Part shown: positions 1-12,500 of the stretch, one piece after another | Layout: the number at the start of each line of letters is the position of its first letter | Numbering within the stretch: the first letter of the stretch is position 1 | From: Branchiostoma floridae | Lineage: Eukaryota; Chordata; Leptocardii; Amphioxiformes; Branchiostomatidae | Assembly: GCF_000003815.2 (NCBI RefSeq) | Contig: NC_049983.1 | Span: 5,798,413 to 5,862,412 of the forward strand | Length of the DNA stretch: 64,000 bases | Direction: 5' to 3' | The notes under the pieces: generated by a model | Told to the model about the DNA's origin: nothing | The model's database searches: none | The model's input: the letters and a program-made list of their open reading frames with translations, nothing else | Translations under genes and position numbers: made by a program

Positions 1-536
1 AGCAGCAGAGGGCAACCGTTGAGCAGCAGCGTGGGTAGAGCGGGTGCAGGTTCCTCCTTCGCTTGGTTGTGCTGGTCATCGTCTAGCAGCAGAGGGCAAC
101 CGTTGAGCGTGGGCAGAGCGGGTGCAGGTACCTCCTTTGCTTGGTTGTCCTGGTCATCGTCTAGCAGCAGAGGGCAACCGTTGAGCAGCAGCGTGGGTAG
201 AGCGGCTGCAGGTTCCTCCTTCGCTTGGTTGTGCTGGTCATCGTCTAGCAGCAGAGGGCAACCGTTGAGCAGCAGTGTGGGCAGAGCGGGTGCAGGTGCA
301 GGTTCCTCCTTTGCTTGCTGGTCATCGTCTAGCAGCAGAGGGCAACCGTTGAGCAGCAGTGTGGGGAGAGCGGGTGCAGGTTCCTCCTTCGCTTGGTTGT
401 GCTGGTCATTGTCTAGCAGCAGAGGGCAACCGTTGAGCAGCAGTGTGGGGAGAGCGGGTGCAGGTTCCTCCTTCGCTTGGTTGTGCTGGTCATTGTCTAG
501 CAGCAGAGGGCAACCGTTGAGCAGCAGTGTGGGCAG
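1..536 (-). repeat. 84-bp coding minisatellite, copy 1 (about 6 units, cut by window edge)
   Basis: Tandem units contain agagggcaaccgttgagc and gcaggttcctccttcgc. Read on the minus strand in the exon frame, each unit encodes LLLNGCPLLLDDD followed by QHNQAKEEPAPALPT. The length variants here are all multiples of three: a 6-bp loss near 106, a 6-bp gain near 295 and a 6-bp loss near 315. That fits a translated array. The plus strand is also open but has no splice or C-terminal continuity. Confidence 0.9.
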
Positions 537-3500
537 AATGTCCTGTGATAATATAACGACATAAATGTATGATTATATTGTACAGAATAGTGCATCTTAG
601 TCAAAGGAATTAGTTTTTAGTTGAATTTATGACATCACAGAACCCACTTTGCTATTCTGTTCTCTTACTCAACAGTACAGAGTTATCTTATTGGATATTG
701 TGGCTTTTTTTCTAAGATTTAAAGGCAACTGAAACCATTCCTATTCATAAAAAAATTCCAACAAAACGCACCTGTTGGAGTTTCCTGAGGAATTCCTTGT
801 TGTTTTCAACCTACCAATAGATTAAAGAGTTTTTCATGTTCAGTTTGATATGAGGAGTGTCTGACATGTGACTTGCTAAAGTTTATACAATCAAAAAAAA
901 GTCATAAGGTGGATATTTCACAGGACCTTATTCAACAATCATAAAATCGTATTTAGTATCATACATAGTTAGAAGTAATAGAAATATGAAACAGAAGAAA
1001 ATGGACAAAGAAAATCAAGTTTAAAATTGCTGATCTTTACCTGGTTCCTCCACTTACTGATCTATTCCTGTTGAAGGGCAGTCCTCTTTTCATTCTCTTC
1101 TCTGAACTATTGAGAACATAACATAAACATACATGTATGTTTGCGTAATTATATTTGCATTTGTATTATGTATGTTTCATTCGAACCCTCGTAAACTCTA
1201 GCTAAGCCCTAAATAGGACTAAAGCATATCTGAATAAAGGAAAGGAACGTATATATAGTTCACTTTTCTTTTTCAATAAAAAAAATAATAAAAAATAAAT
1301 AAATAAATAGAAAAACTGTGGGATGCAAGTTAGAATTTATGACATACCTGGGCCGCGATAACGTTTGATACAGGTGTTCGGGACCGTGTGATAAATATAG
1401 AATACAACACGGTGTATTCCGTATCAGCTGAGGTACCAGCCCGACCTCGGGAAGGAGGGAGGGCGATCCGAACCGCGGGAGGGCTGGGACCAAGGGTGAT
1501 GCGGAATACACCGTGTTGTATTTTATTTATGTCATATCCACCTGAGAAAACCCATCTTTTGATGCGAAATGCGCCAGAAGTTGAACAAATTTGGGGCCCT
1601 CGAACAAAGACTTCCACCAGTAATGTTCTAACGTCCAAATAAGGTATTCGAACTTTCGACGGCGCCACATTCGTCCCACTCGACATAGTTCGATTTATTT
1701 GAATGGAGCCTGTGTGATAAGCCCGGGCCGTACGGATAGTTATCACCCGGTCCGGAACACCCGTATCGAACGTTTTCGCGTCACAGGTATGACATAAAAA
1801 GCCATACCGCACAGGCTTTGAAGTTTTATCACAAAGGCTTCCATCAAATATTTTGAACATACTCTGCACACGCCAGTGTGGCGCGGTCAAAAATTTGAAT
1901 ACCTGATTGCAGTTGTAACAATGTTTGTTTGAGGGCACCAAATTTTCTCAACTTCTAGCGCATTTCGCATCACAACGTGTGTTTTCTCAGGTGGGTATGA
2001 CAGAGATAAAATACAACATGGTGTATTCCGCATCACCCTCGGTCCCAGCCTTCCCGCGGGTCAGGCTGATACCTCAGGTGATATGGAATACACCGTGTTG
2101 TATTCTATATGTACGTACCTTCTGTTTGTCCTGCATAATCGATGTTGGGTCAATCAGGACATGTTGTGGGGTTTGGCTGCACACACGTGTTTTGGTTGCA
2201 TCCAATCTGTTAACGATGAAATTAATTCATCATGATTCATGGCATACCTGGGCTGCAATCGATACAGATGTTCAGGCCCAGGTATTATCTTGGGTTATCA
2301 CATGGGCTTCCATAGAATGATTCAATGTGTTTGCATACACCAAGTGCACCACTGTCCAAATTTTGCAAAACCGGGTTTAGAAGTTATAATTGCTGTTATC
2401 ATCTCCATAAAATGTCAATTTGATACTTGTGACATGTGTACATTAGTCAACATCACCATGCATAAATCATGTAAATGTGTAAGTCATTTGCATAAAATTT
2501 ACAAAGCTCTAAATATTTCATGGAGGTATGAGGTCGCCGAACTCTAGTTATAATTGCTTTGTTCTTGGCCACTGAACTTTTATTAATTACCTGGCACATT
2601 TTGCTTGAAGCTTGAATGTGTGTTTTCTTGGTCAACTAAAATACAATGTGGTGTTCATATAGCTACTTATATGCCGTTTAATGACAGTTATTGCTTGAAC
2701 ATGAACTTCTAGGCACACCTTTTCAAGATATCAAAAGGCTACATATAATCCAAAACACCCATCGACATAACACTCGCCTAGCTCAAGGGGGAGGATTCAG
2801 ACTCAGCCCAAACCAAAAACCTCTGCAGCAAATTGGACATTCCCGTACAGGTGTGTAAAGTCTTACAACACATTCCCACAACACATCAAATCTTCACCAT
2901 CTATGTTCATAAAATACACTAAAGGCAGACTACAAACACAAACTTACAAACCTCTGCAGCACTGGTGGTAAAAGACATTCATTGACAACTATGTATATAA
3001 CACTATTTAACACTGACCTCTGATGGCCTCTCAGCTACATGACCTCTCAACTACATTACTTTTACTGTTACTTGTTTGGTTAAACAAATAAACAAATCAA
3101 AGATAATGAAAAAAGACCTAGACCTTTTCTTTTCTGACTCTAGAACAGCCACACGAGTCTTCAGGGCCAGAAGTTCCTCATCTTTCAGGGAGATCCTGTT
3201 GTGGTGCACAATATGGACAAAGCATTAAATCGGCTGTTAGAAATAAAATATCAAGTTTTTGGACGGCAATAGTGTGCTCTCTCGTTATATATACTGTAGA
3301 TGCATTTAAGTTCATGGGGATTTAATTTTGCGGTAGTGGGAAAAATGACTTTTCGCGGTGGTTTCAAGTTCGCTGTAGCACCAATATGCACTGTAAGTCT
3401 TTTACTGCCATGGAAAAATGTTTGTGGTGGTTTTAAATTTGTGGTGAAGTGGCCACTGCAAAAACCACAAACATAAAACCACCGCAAACATTTCTGCATT

Positions 3501-6500
3501 TACAGTATTATAACTTTATATATAATAGTACTGGTGTGCGGTCTCACAGGGTTCAACCCACAGGACAGAGCCGCATGGAGACGTGGTATGAAGACTGGCC
3601 GACTTCTGCCTACCCCTGCGTCAGGGAATCCAGCAGCAGTATAATCATCTCAATGGATAGTGAGTGTGAGTGAGTGTGAATAAATAGGATAAAAGTTAGT
3701 CCATAGTCATCATATTATATATATCTTGTTTGAGTGTGTGTGTGAGTCAGTCAGTCAGTCTGTGAGTTAGTCAGTCAATAAAAGTTTGGGTGAGTCATTA
3801 ACAGTAAAAGGGAGTGATAGCTTGTGTTTGTGAGTGAGTAAAAAGTTGGGGTGAGTGTAGAAGAGTGAGTGTGACTGTGAGTGCGTTATTGTTGATAAGT
3901 GAGTCAGTGAGAATAATGTGAGTGAATGTGATTCCATGAACCCATTGAACTCACCCGTGTCGTGTGTTTTCTGCCTGCTCTGCGAAGCGTTTCTCCAGCT
4001 CTCTGATCTTTGATTCTGCCTTTGTTCTCTCCCTGAGTGAGAGAAGTTAGAGTTTGATGTGCTATTTGGGGTGGGTACCAGTACAGTGTACCAGTACAAA
4101 ACCGTTTTTTCTTATTGGACCGATCCGGAAAAATCGAACCTCAAAATATCAGCTTTGGACAGGATGTTGGACCTATTAGAAAATGAACAGATTACTTGAT
4201 CTGGCAAAATTCACACGTTTGGGGGCTTACCTGTGGAAGAAAACAATAGGAGCAAAGTAAAGTTCATAGTCATTTCTACCAAGTTTTGCCGTTTAAATAG
4301 CCTTATAGGAATTTAAAAAGCCAGTGTGAGGCAAATACTCCACAAAACAGATTTATTTGTAGTGAAATGGACCATTGTTATGAGTACAGTCAATTCACAA
4401 GTTTTTACATACTTAATCAGGTCCAGACCTGGACCTGATCCTCTGGACCTGAACCGGACCTGGACCTGAATTTTCTGGCTGGTACCCACCCCTAGTTATT
4501 TACAAAAACAAGAAAGAAATTTTCAAACAGGACTTGATACTAAACTGTACTGACAATACCTTTAACATCAAAATACATGACTTTTCAGCATTTTGAAAAA
4601 TATTTAAAACATAATTTATAAACTCACCATTCATTGTCTTTTTCGAGAAGAGCCACATTAGTCGAGAGCCGAGAAATTTCCTCTTCTTTTTGGGCAAGCC
4701 TGTTGTGGTGAACAGAATGGAAAACAATATTAACTTCTTTTTAGACAAGATTTGTTATTACACAAATGTGTAAAAGTTAGCAGTGAAGTATTTTGAACAA
4801 CAACTGTGTACATTAAGTATTTTGAACTACAGCTACTAGTTATTCCAAAATCAGTAGGAAATATCAGTATCTTGTCTATTATTCTTAACTAACAGTAACA
4901 TTCCCAAGTCTCAGATCAAGGCAGAATAAGCTGCAGTAAGTAGTTGAGTGAGTGAGTGAGTGAGTGAGTGAGTGAGTGAGTGAGTGAGTGAGTGAGTGAG
5001 TGAGTGAGTGAGTGAGTGAATAATTCAGTTAGTGAGTAATTGAGTGAGTGAATAATTAAGTGAGTTATTGAGCAATTGAGTTAGTGAGTGAGAAATTGAG
5101 TTAGTGAGTGAATGAGTAATTGGGTGATTGAGTGAGTGAGTGACTGACTATCTGACTGACTGACTGACTGACTGACTGCTGACTGTCTGACTGACTGCTG
5201 ACTGTCTGACTGACTGACTGTCTGACTGACTGACTGACTGACTGACTGACTGGTTTCTTGAACCCAACTCACCTTTTTTGGTACTTTTCTTCGTCCTTCG
5301 TGATTATCCTAAGGGAAGATGTAAAGGAAATGTAATTATGATAGTTGTGTAAAATTGAAATCACCAAACACAGGATTTGGACCACTTTCCATCAAATTCT
5401 ATAACTGTCAGGTTTTTTCTTCATTCATCACGTTTTGATTACAACACTGACTGCACTATTGTTAATTCTTTTTGTTTCAGTTCCCAAATTGATGCAATAT
5501 TCAGATTGCCTAATTGGAATTAAAAATAACAACATTTTACAAGCACTTAAAATATGACGGTCTAACTATATCTAATATGTAGATTTTGTGTTCAGGGGTA
5601 CTGGGTGGTTGACCATCCAGGCTTGAGTGTAATGCTAGTTCACCTTTATCCGCAGGGTAACTTATATCCGTTGTTTTCAAAAGCAGGGTATTTAGGGCTA
5701 TAATTCCGATGAATGTGAGTTCAAACTGATATATTTTGAAAATACAGTTTGAAATCACCGTCCGTCAACTTGATATCCTTAAATGGGCTGTTTTGAAAAA
5801 CAAGGGATATAGCTTACCACACGAATAAAGGTTAACTAGCGTTACAATGTTTTATGTACAAGCTAATTCTCCTTTTATATATTAATAGCTGACATCATTT
5901 TCCTAAAACTTTGATTTGTAAGATCATTTGAAAACTTACATTTGGGCAATCTCTAGCCGGTTGGCAAAGTTCCTGGAAACAACCCATAAAACATAACGTT
6001 ATCATAGAAATGACAACAATCATGAAATACTGTAAATGCAGAAATGTTCGCGGTGGATTAATGTTCGCAGTTTTTGCGGCGACCACTTCACTGCGAACTT
6101 AAAACCACCGCAAACATTTTTCTATTATGGTATTAGACTGCAGTCGATGGTGTTACCGCGAAATTAAAACCACCGCGAAAAGTCATTTTTCCCGCTGCCA
6201 CGAAATTAAATCCCCGCGAACTTAAATGCATTTACAGTAACATAAAGATATGCCAAAGCTGTCAACCTGAATAATAAAGTCTATTCATCTATTACAACTT
6301 CAGGCTGTTAACTGATAAGAAATAGAGAACTAAAAGTAGAAGTTACAGTATCAAATTAACGTTTGCCTTTAAGAAATGTACATTTTATGCCATAAGACAT
6401 TGGTTCAGCACCAAGGATAGGGCAGAAGTCAGTAGAATATGGTTGTTCTTACCTTAGAATTTCATTCCACTGCTTGTGGTCTTTAGTCTGTTCTAGTAGC

Positions 6501-9500
6501 CTGTAGAAATCAACAACCAAGTCTAAGTCTAAGGAACTGATAGCATTTTCAACACCCAGAAATGGTATGAAAATATCAATTACCATATGCCTAAACAACA
6601 TGATTGTATATCATTAATCTCAAATGCATGAATTGCTTGGCATGGGCAAATAGTTAACGGTTTAATTTCTATTAGTGGTATATTTATGCTACATTATCCT
6701 ATAGCCAGGCCCCACGGACCAATCAGAAGGCCCCGTTCCACGTTTGTAATGATGCCGTAACAAATAGATTCAGTCCAGGCCGGTGTGTATTGCTCACCGG
6801 CCTGGCACACGTTACAACTATACTTTGCATGCAAATAACACCTGTATGCATTAGCTATGCTTATTTAACTCTTTGATTGGCAAAGTCAGTGGCAACAAAC
6901 ACGCCGTACTTATGCATAATAAGATCAGCACAAAATCCGTGGCATCTTAGGGCAGGGAGCATCTTAGGGCAGCCTCCGTTAAATTAACGTTTGCCTTTCA
7001 GAAATGTACATTTTATGTCACAAGACATTGGTTCAGCACCAAGAACAGGGCAGAAGTCAGTAGAATACGGTTGTTCTTACCTCAGAATGTATGCCTTATG
7101 GGCTCCATCTTTATCCATGATAATCCTGAAGGACAACAAATTAAAGCAAAGTAAGTAATTGTAATCTTGCCTCTAAAAAGAAAAGTATCTCTGTCATAAT
7201 CAGCTAGACTGAAGGGACCACCCTATAAGATATTATTAAATAAATAATGAACTTTAATTTTTTGTATTTTTTTGCTGCTTTCATATCTAAACCTCTTTGA
7301 TATACTTTGCTATAGCTATGCCACTCATTACCAGGTCTCGAAATACTAAGCTGCATTGACTGTTACCACCTATAAAGTCTAAAAGAAAAAAATTGCAATG
7401 GTTCCTGAACAATTTCAGTATGATCCATACTAAATTTAGAGTGGTGCAGGTAAAACTTGTCTGGTGCAGGTGATTTTCAATGTTACCTGCACCAGTGCAG
7501 GTTAATAATGCAGAAAAAAGGATTTCGAGCCCTGTTTACAAATATTTCCTAGATAGCAGTGACGAGATACATCCATTCTTCCAGCTATGGTAACAACTAA
7601 TAGAGCCCCTCAATTTTCTGCATTGTTATAGCTGCAAATTCTGACTCTGACTACAGATGGTACTAGCTAAAGCTGACTAAAACTGATTCTTACTCTCTTA
7701 GCGAGGGCCATGTGCAGCAGCCTCTCTGATTTGGCTGAGTAAGAAAAGAAACATGCTGCAATAAGAACAACATGAAAACAAACAAACAAGATAAAGCAAA
7801 ACAAAAGAAACTTTTGAAAACAATTTCAATCATGATGTAAAATAGGATACACATCAAAGAATACTCTACCATGGCCACCATGTACCAAAACAACTGTTAA
7901 AGCTTGAAATTCAATGTTGTGTGTTACAAAATAAAAATTCAGGCGTTTCATATCTGAAAATTCAGGTGCACCGAAATGTTGGGAGAACAGCATGAAATAA
8001 TGTTGAAACCTACTAGTAATTATTACAAACCTCTTTTCAGAGTTTGAACATGAAATTCCATGGTTAGTGTTAAAATGTCAGCTTTGTCAAGAGCTACATC
8101 GCAAAGGTTTTAGAATTGTTCGGGTGAGGCTATGCTGTGTAAATGTGCTTGTTTACAATAACGTTTGCATATATACGTTACGTATACCCTTCACAACCTG
8201 CTATATGCACCAGAGCACAGCTCTATGCATGGGATGCTCAAAAGTGCAATGCACCCAATATTTTGAGTTATGATTTCTTACATTTAATATACATGGCAAG
8301 AAATTGGACATTGTGAAACATGGGGCATTTCCAAACCTAACAGAAGACCTAACGTAGAATGATATTGCACCCAAGGGAATACACCGATTTTTGCAACACA
8401 ATCCACCATACATGCCAATCAATCAGGTACTTGAATTTCATGTTGTCTGGGCTGGGACAGTATACACATTTTCCATCAACCCTTCGCCCAAAACCCTCCA
8501 CAGCCTAACAAGGGACACACGCCATCCTGACACAAAAGGGACACGTTACGCAAGCCAGTTCAAGCCAGTTGCGTGTCCGCTATCTCGAGCTGCGATCTTT
8601 TCGTCAAACGTTACGGAAGTGGTCCTGTGTGGCCCGTTGACGGAAGTGGTCAATTACACGCAAAATCCAAACACTCAGGGCCCCAACGAATATCGAAACA
8701 GTCTATGTAAAGACACGAAAATATGAAAAAATGGAGCGTTTAATACCAGTCCTATAATCTTTTAAGGAGACACAGCCCGGTGTGATTCTTTTAGTTCATG
8801 TTTACCAGAATCGTTGGAGAATGCCCCACTGAGCATCATGCACGCCTGGCTTGGCACGTGTTGAGCAAATGTGCTTCCAAGTGTAAACTCGAAGGTCATA
8901 CTACACATTTTACCAGAGAAACATTTTTTTGAAATGTTTTAGATTATGCTATATGTAATATTTTTACGAGAACTTTGCTTAACAGAAGCTCGGTGACAGC
9001 TTGTGTACTGATGACTGCTAAATTCTCCCAACAGCCGGATTTTTCCAGCTGTGTGCTCGCCGGCCTCACGTTTCTTCCCCTTCACAGCGTTCTTTAGAGG
9101 AAAATTGGACATGTAAGCTCCCAAAGTTCTGCACAACATTTTGAATGTCGGAATATTAGTTCTCCTTCTGATGGCCAAAAATCACTACCTAACAAATGAA
9201 GTCGATTTTGGTGGTCATTTTCAAAATCGTCAACCTCACACACAAAACAGCACCAAACTGGGTGCAACGCAGACGTGATAACGCCAGAGGGGACGTCACT
9301 CTATACAGCTTGGAACGCCGTGGTAGCCACACAGGACCACTTCCGTAACGTTTGACGAAAAGATCGCAGCTCGAGATAGCGGACACGCAACTGGCTTGAA
9401 CTGGTTTCCGTAACGTAAGGGTTGACAAAAAAATCGCAGCTCGAGATAGCGAACAGGCTTCCGTAACGTAAGGGTTGACAAAAAAATCGCAGCTCGAGAT

Positions 9501-12500
9501 AGCGGACAGGCTTCCGTAACGTAAGGGTTGACTAAAAAAATCGCAGCTCGAGATAGCGGACAGGCTTCCGTAACGTATACGTAAGGGTTGACGAAAACAT
9601 CGCAGCTCGAGATAGCGGACCACAGCAGGACCTGGACTTAATTGACCACTTCCGTAATGTAAGGTTTGACGAAAACATCGCAGCTCAATATAGCAGGCAA
9701 GCAACGGGCCATGAACGACACCGGGCAACCTGTTAGTCCTCTGTACTGAAATTCCCAAGGGAGACATGAATGAACCCCTGGTGTACATTTTACTCGTAGC
9801 CACTGAAGGCAGACTGTTATGAAAACACAATGATGTATTTAAATCGATAACCCGTTGGTTTGTAAGCTTATTTGTAAGTTTTTGAAATGCCCCATGTTTC
9901 AGAATGTCCAATATTTTGCCACTACTGACATTTAACGTTAGTTCACCTTTATCCGCAGGGTGCCCTATATCCGTTGTATTCAAAATTTGGATGTTCAGGG
10001 ATATCAAGTCGACAGACGACGGTTTCAAATTGCAATTTTTCTTAAATACTGCAGTTTGAAACCACAATCCGTCCACTTGATATCCCTGAATACCCCACTT
10101 TTAAGTACTACTGATAAAGGTTACTTCGCGGATAAAGATGAAGTAACGTTACATTTTCTGCAGACAGTGAATGTGCATCAAGTGACCTTACAACAAAAAG
10201 CACTAGGACTTTACAGTGCTGAACAAGGGCCTGACATGACAATTGACACTTGTAAAGAAACCAGAACTTACCTTCTCAGAAACAACCAAGTCGTCTTCTG
10301 CTGTCCCCTTTTTCAGGCTGTTGATCGTCCTTCAGTAAAGAGAGAGAAACATTGTTTAAGAATATCAGAACCAAAACACACATATCTCTCGCTGGTGCAG
10401 AAAACGATATCTTCCATGCATTGCTCTCATGTTCAACTCATCTATCCGTCTACGTAGGCCAGTTTCTTTATAATGTATTCCAAATGCGAGACCAGATTAA
10501 CCCTATCCAGACGGGGTGGGGGTTTGGTTGTGGGGTGATAATGATGATTAAATTTTAATTAAAAGGATAATGAGTTTCATTAAAATGATAATGAGTTTCA
10601 TACCATTGCAAAGAAAATCACACTGCTTTCTATTGCTATATAATATATTGAAATTGGTGCAGAAACAATGGAAATATGTTAACCAAAGTTGATATTCCAA
10701 AGTTTTTGTGCCAAATTTAGATACAGATACAGATACAGATACAGTGTGCCCTTATTGATAGTAAACTATGTATAAATATTACATATTGATGTACAGTTCT
10801 TACTTTTCCTGGTCCTGTTCTTCTTCATCCTTTTTGCTGAAGAGTTCAGAAAAACTGTGAAAAGGTATTATGATCATTAATAATTGAAAAAAATACAAGA
10901 AAAACGACAAATGCTTTTCTGGCACTATGAAAAACATTTAATTACATCATCATCATCCAGGCGTGCTGGTTGCACGGATCATTTAATTACAGAATGACTA
11001 TTCGATTATGTTTTTGTTAATTGATGAAAATAATTTCAAACACTTGATTTTCCAGCAACTGTAATTTATAACCACTCCATTTTTACCCCCTCAAGAAAGA
11101 ACAATTGTGCTAATTGAACTATGATGTTGACCATATATTTTGTTTCCATGTTTTGACACAAAGAAAACGTCTCTCACCTGAAAAATCGCCCAGCAAGGGC
11201 TCGCGGCCCCACCCACTTTCGTTGCAAAGGATCTATGAGGATTGGCTGAATAAGAAAATGGAATGTTGATAAGAAAACAAGAAACAGCATCAAAACAAAA
11301 CAAACGAAATGAGACCATTCAGTTTCCTTTAAAGGGTCATTCCACTCCAGAAGGGGGTGGTGTTTTCCAATAGATAATGTGTCAATGAATACATAATCAG
11401 CCGAATTTTGTGGAATTCACCTTGGGATAAATTACGCGATGTGTGTTTTGTAAAACAATATGACACTCACTAAACCCATGCAGACCCTACCAATGCATTC
11501 CCTGTACGTGTAGACAGTTCCTTTATCGTGAATAATTTCTGCATAAATGCTAAGCACACCAAGAAGTTCAATTGTTTACAAGATATCAAAGAACACATAA
11601 CAAGATGTATATTTCTTAGCGCCCCTGAAATTAGCTTTGTAACCTTACCTAAAAATTTTGCATTGTATTCAACCATAGAATTAATTCAATTAGCGGGTAC
11701 TTGGGGAGTTTAGTAGAAGACTGAATGCTTTTGAGGCACGTGGAGCAACTGGGTACTTTATCGTATGATGTGAAGTAGTATGTATTTATTAATTCCTAAG
11801 ATGTATATCTATCGGAAAATAACACTCCCATGTGGAGTGGAATGCCCCTTTAAGTTGGTTATTGGACATATGATTTTTTTTAATCATAAAAATGTATCTA
11901 GAGCTCATGATGAATACAGAGGGAAGGGATGAAAACTTATCAAATTTTGTTCTAATTATATTCACTTCCATGTTAATATTCAAGTTCAGCATATTATTTT
12001 CAAAATCTGACAGCAACAAAAATTGCACCGGCATGACTCAAGTATACATAAATTAAGCGAGAGGAAGTCGAATGTCCTAGAATAGATTAGACGCATATCT
12101 GCATATATTATTTATAGATGTGTATGATTGTTTCCATTGTTACCTATATATGATCCTTACCATGTGTGACCTGTACTTAGCCCAGTGGGGCAAAAATGTG
12201 CAATAAAGGTCTTCATTCATTAATCATTTGTTCGCATAGCTCTTACGAGGTAAATTTTTGAATTAGGCCACATCATGTAACTAAAAAATGATATTTTCTG
12301 AAAATTCTTTTCTTGCAGTAAAACTTTTTTTTTTCAAATAGTGAATTTCAATTTCTAAATTGCATTAAGATTATTCAATGAATGTTTTTTTTCAACGGAC
12401 TACAAAAATAAAGTGCACTTCTAGTAGATTTTACCTGCAACACTGAATCGAAGAAGTATGGAACATACTGAAATTGTTCAGGAACCATCATTTTATACTT

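Noticed and set aside
3540-3620. Possible tRNA (gggttcaaccc word)
   Set aside because: No acceptor stem, D-arm or anticodon arm could be built around the word.
5081-5272. Ser/Gln-rich frame MSWVQETSQSVSQSV...
   Set aside because: Translation of the CTGA/GTGA microsatellite.
9189-10076. 295-codon minus-strand frame in the hAT-like element
   Set aside because: It is driven by the internal tandem repeat, crosses the element boundary and has no transposase motif.
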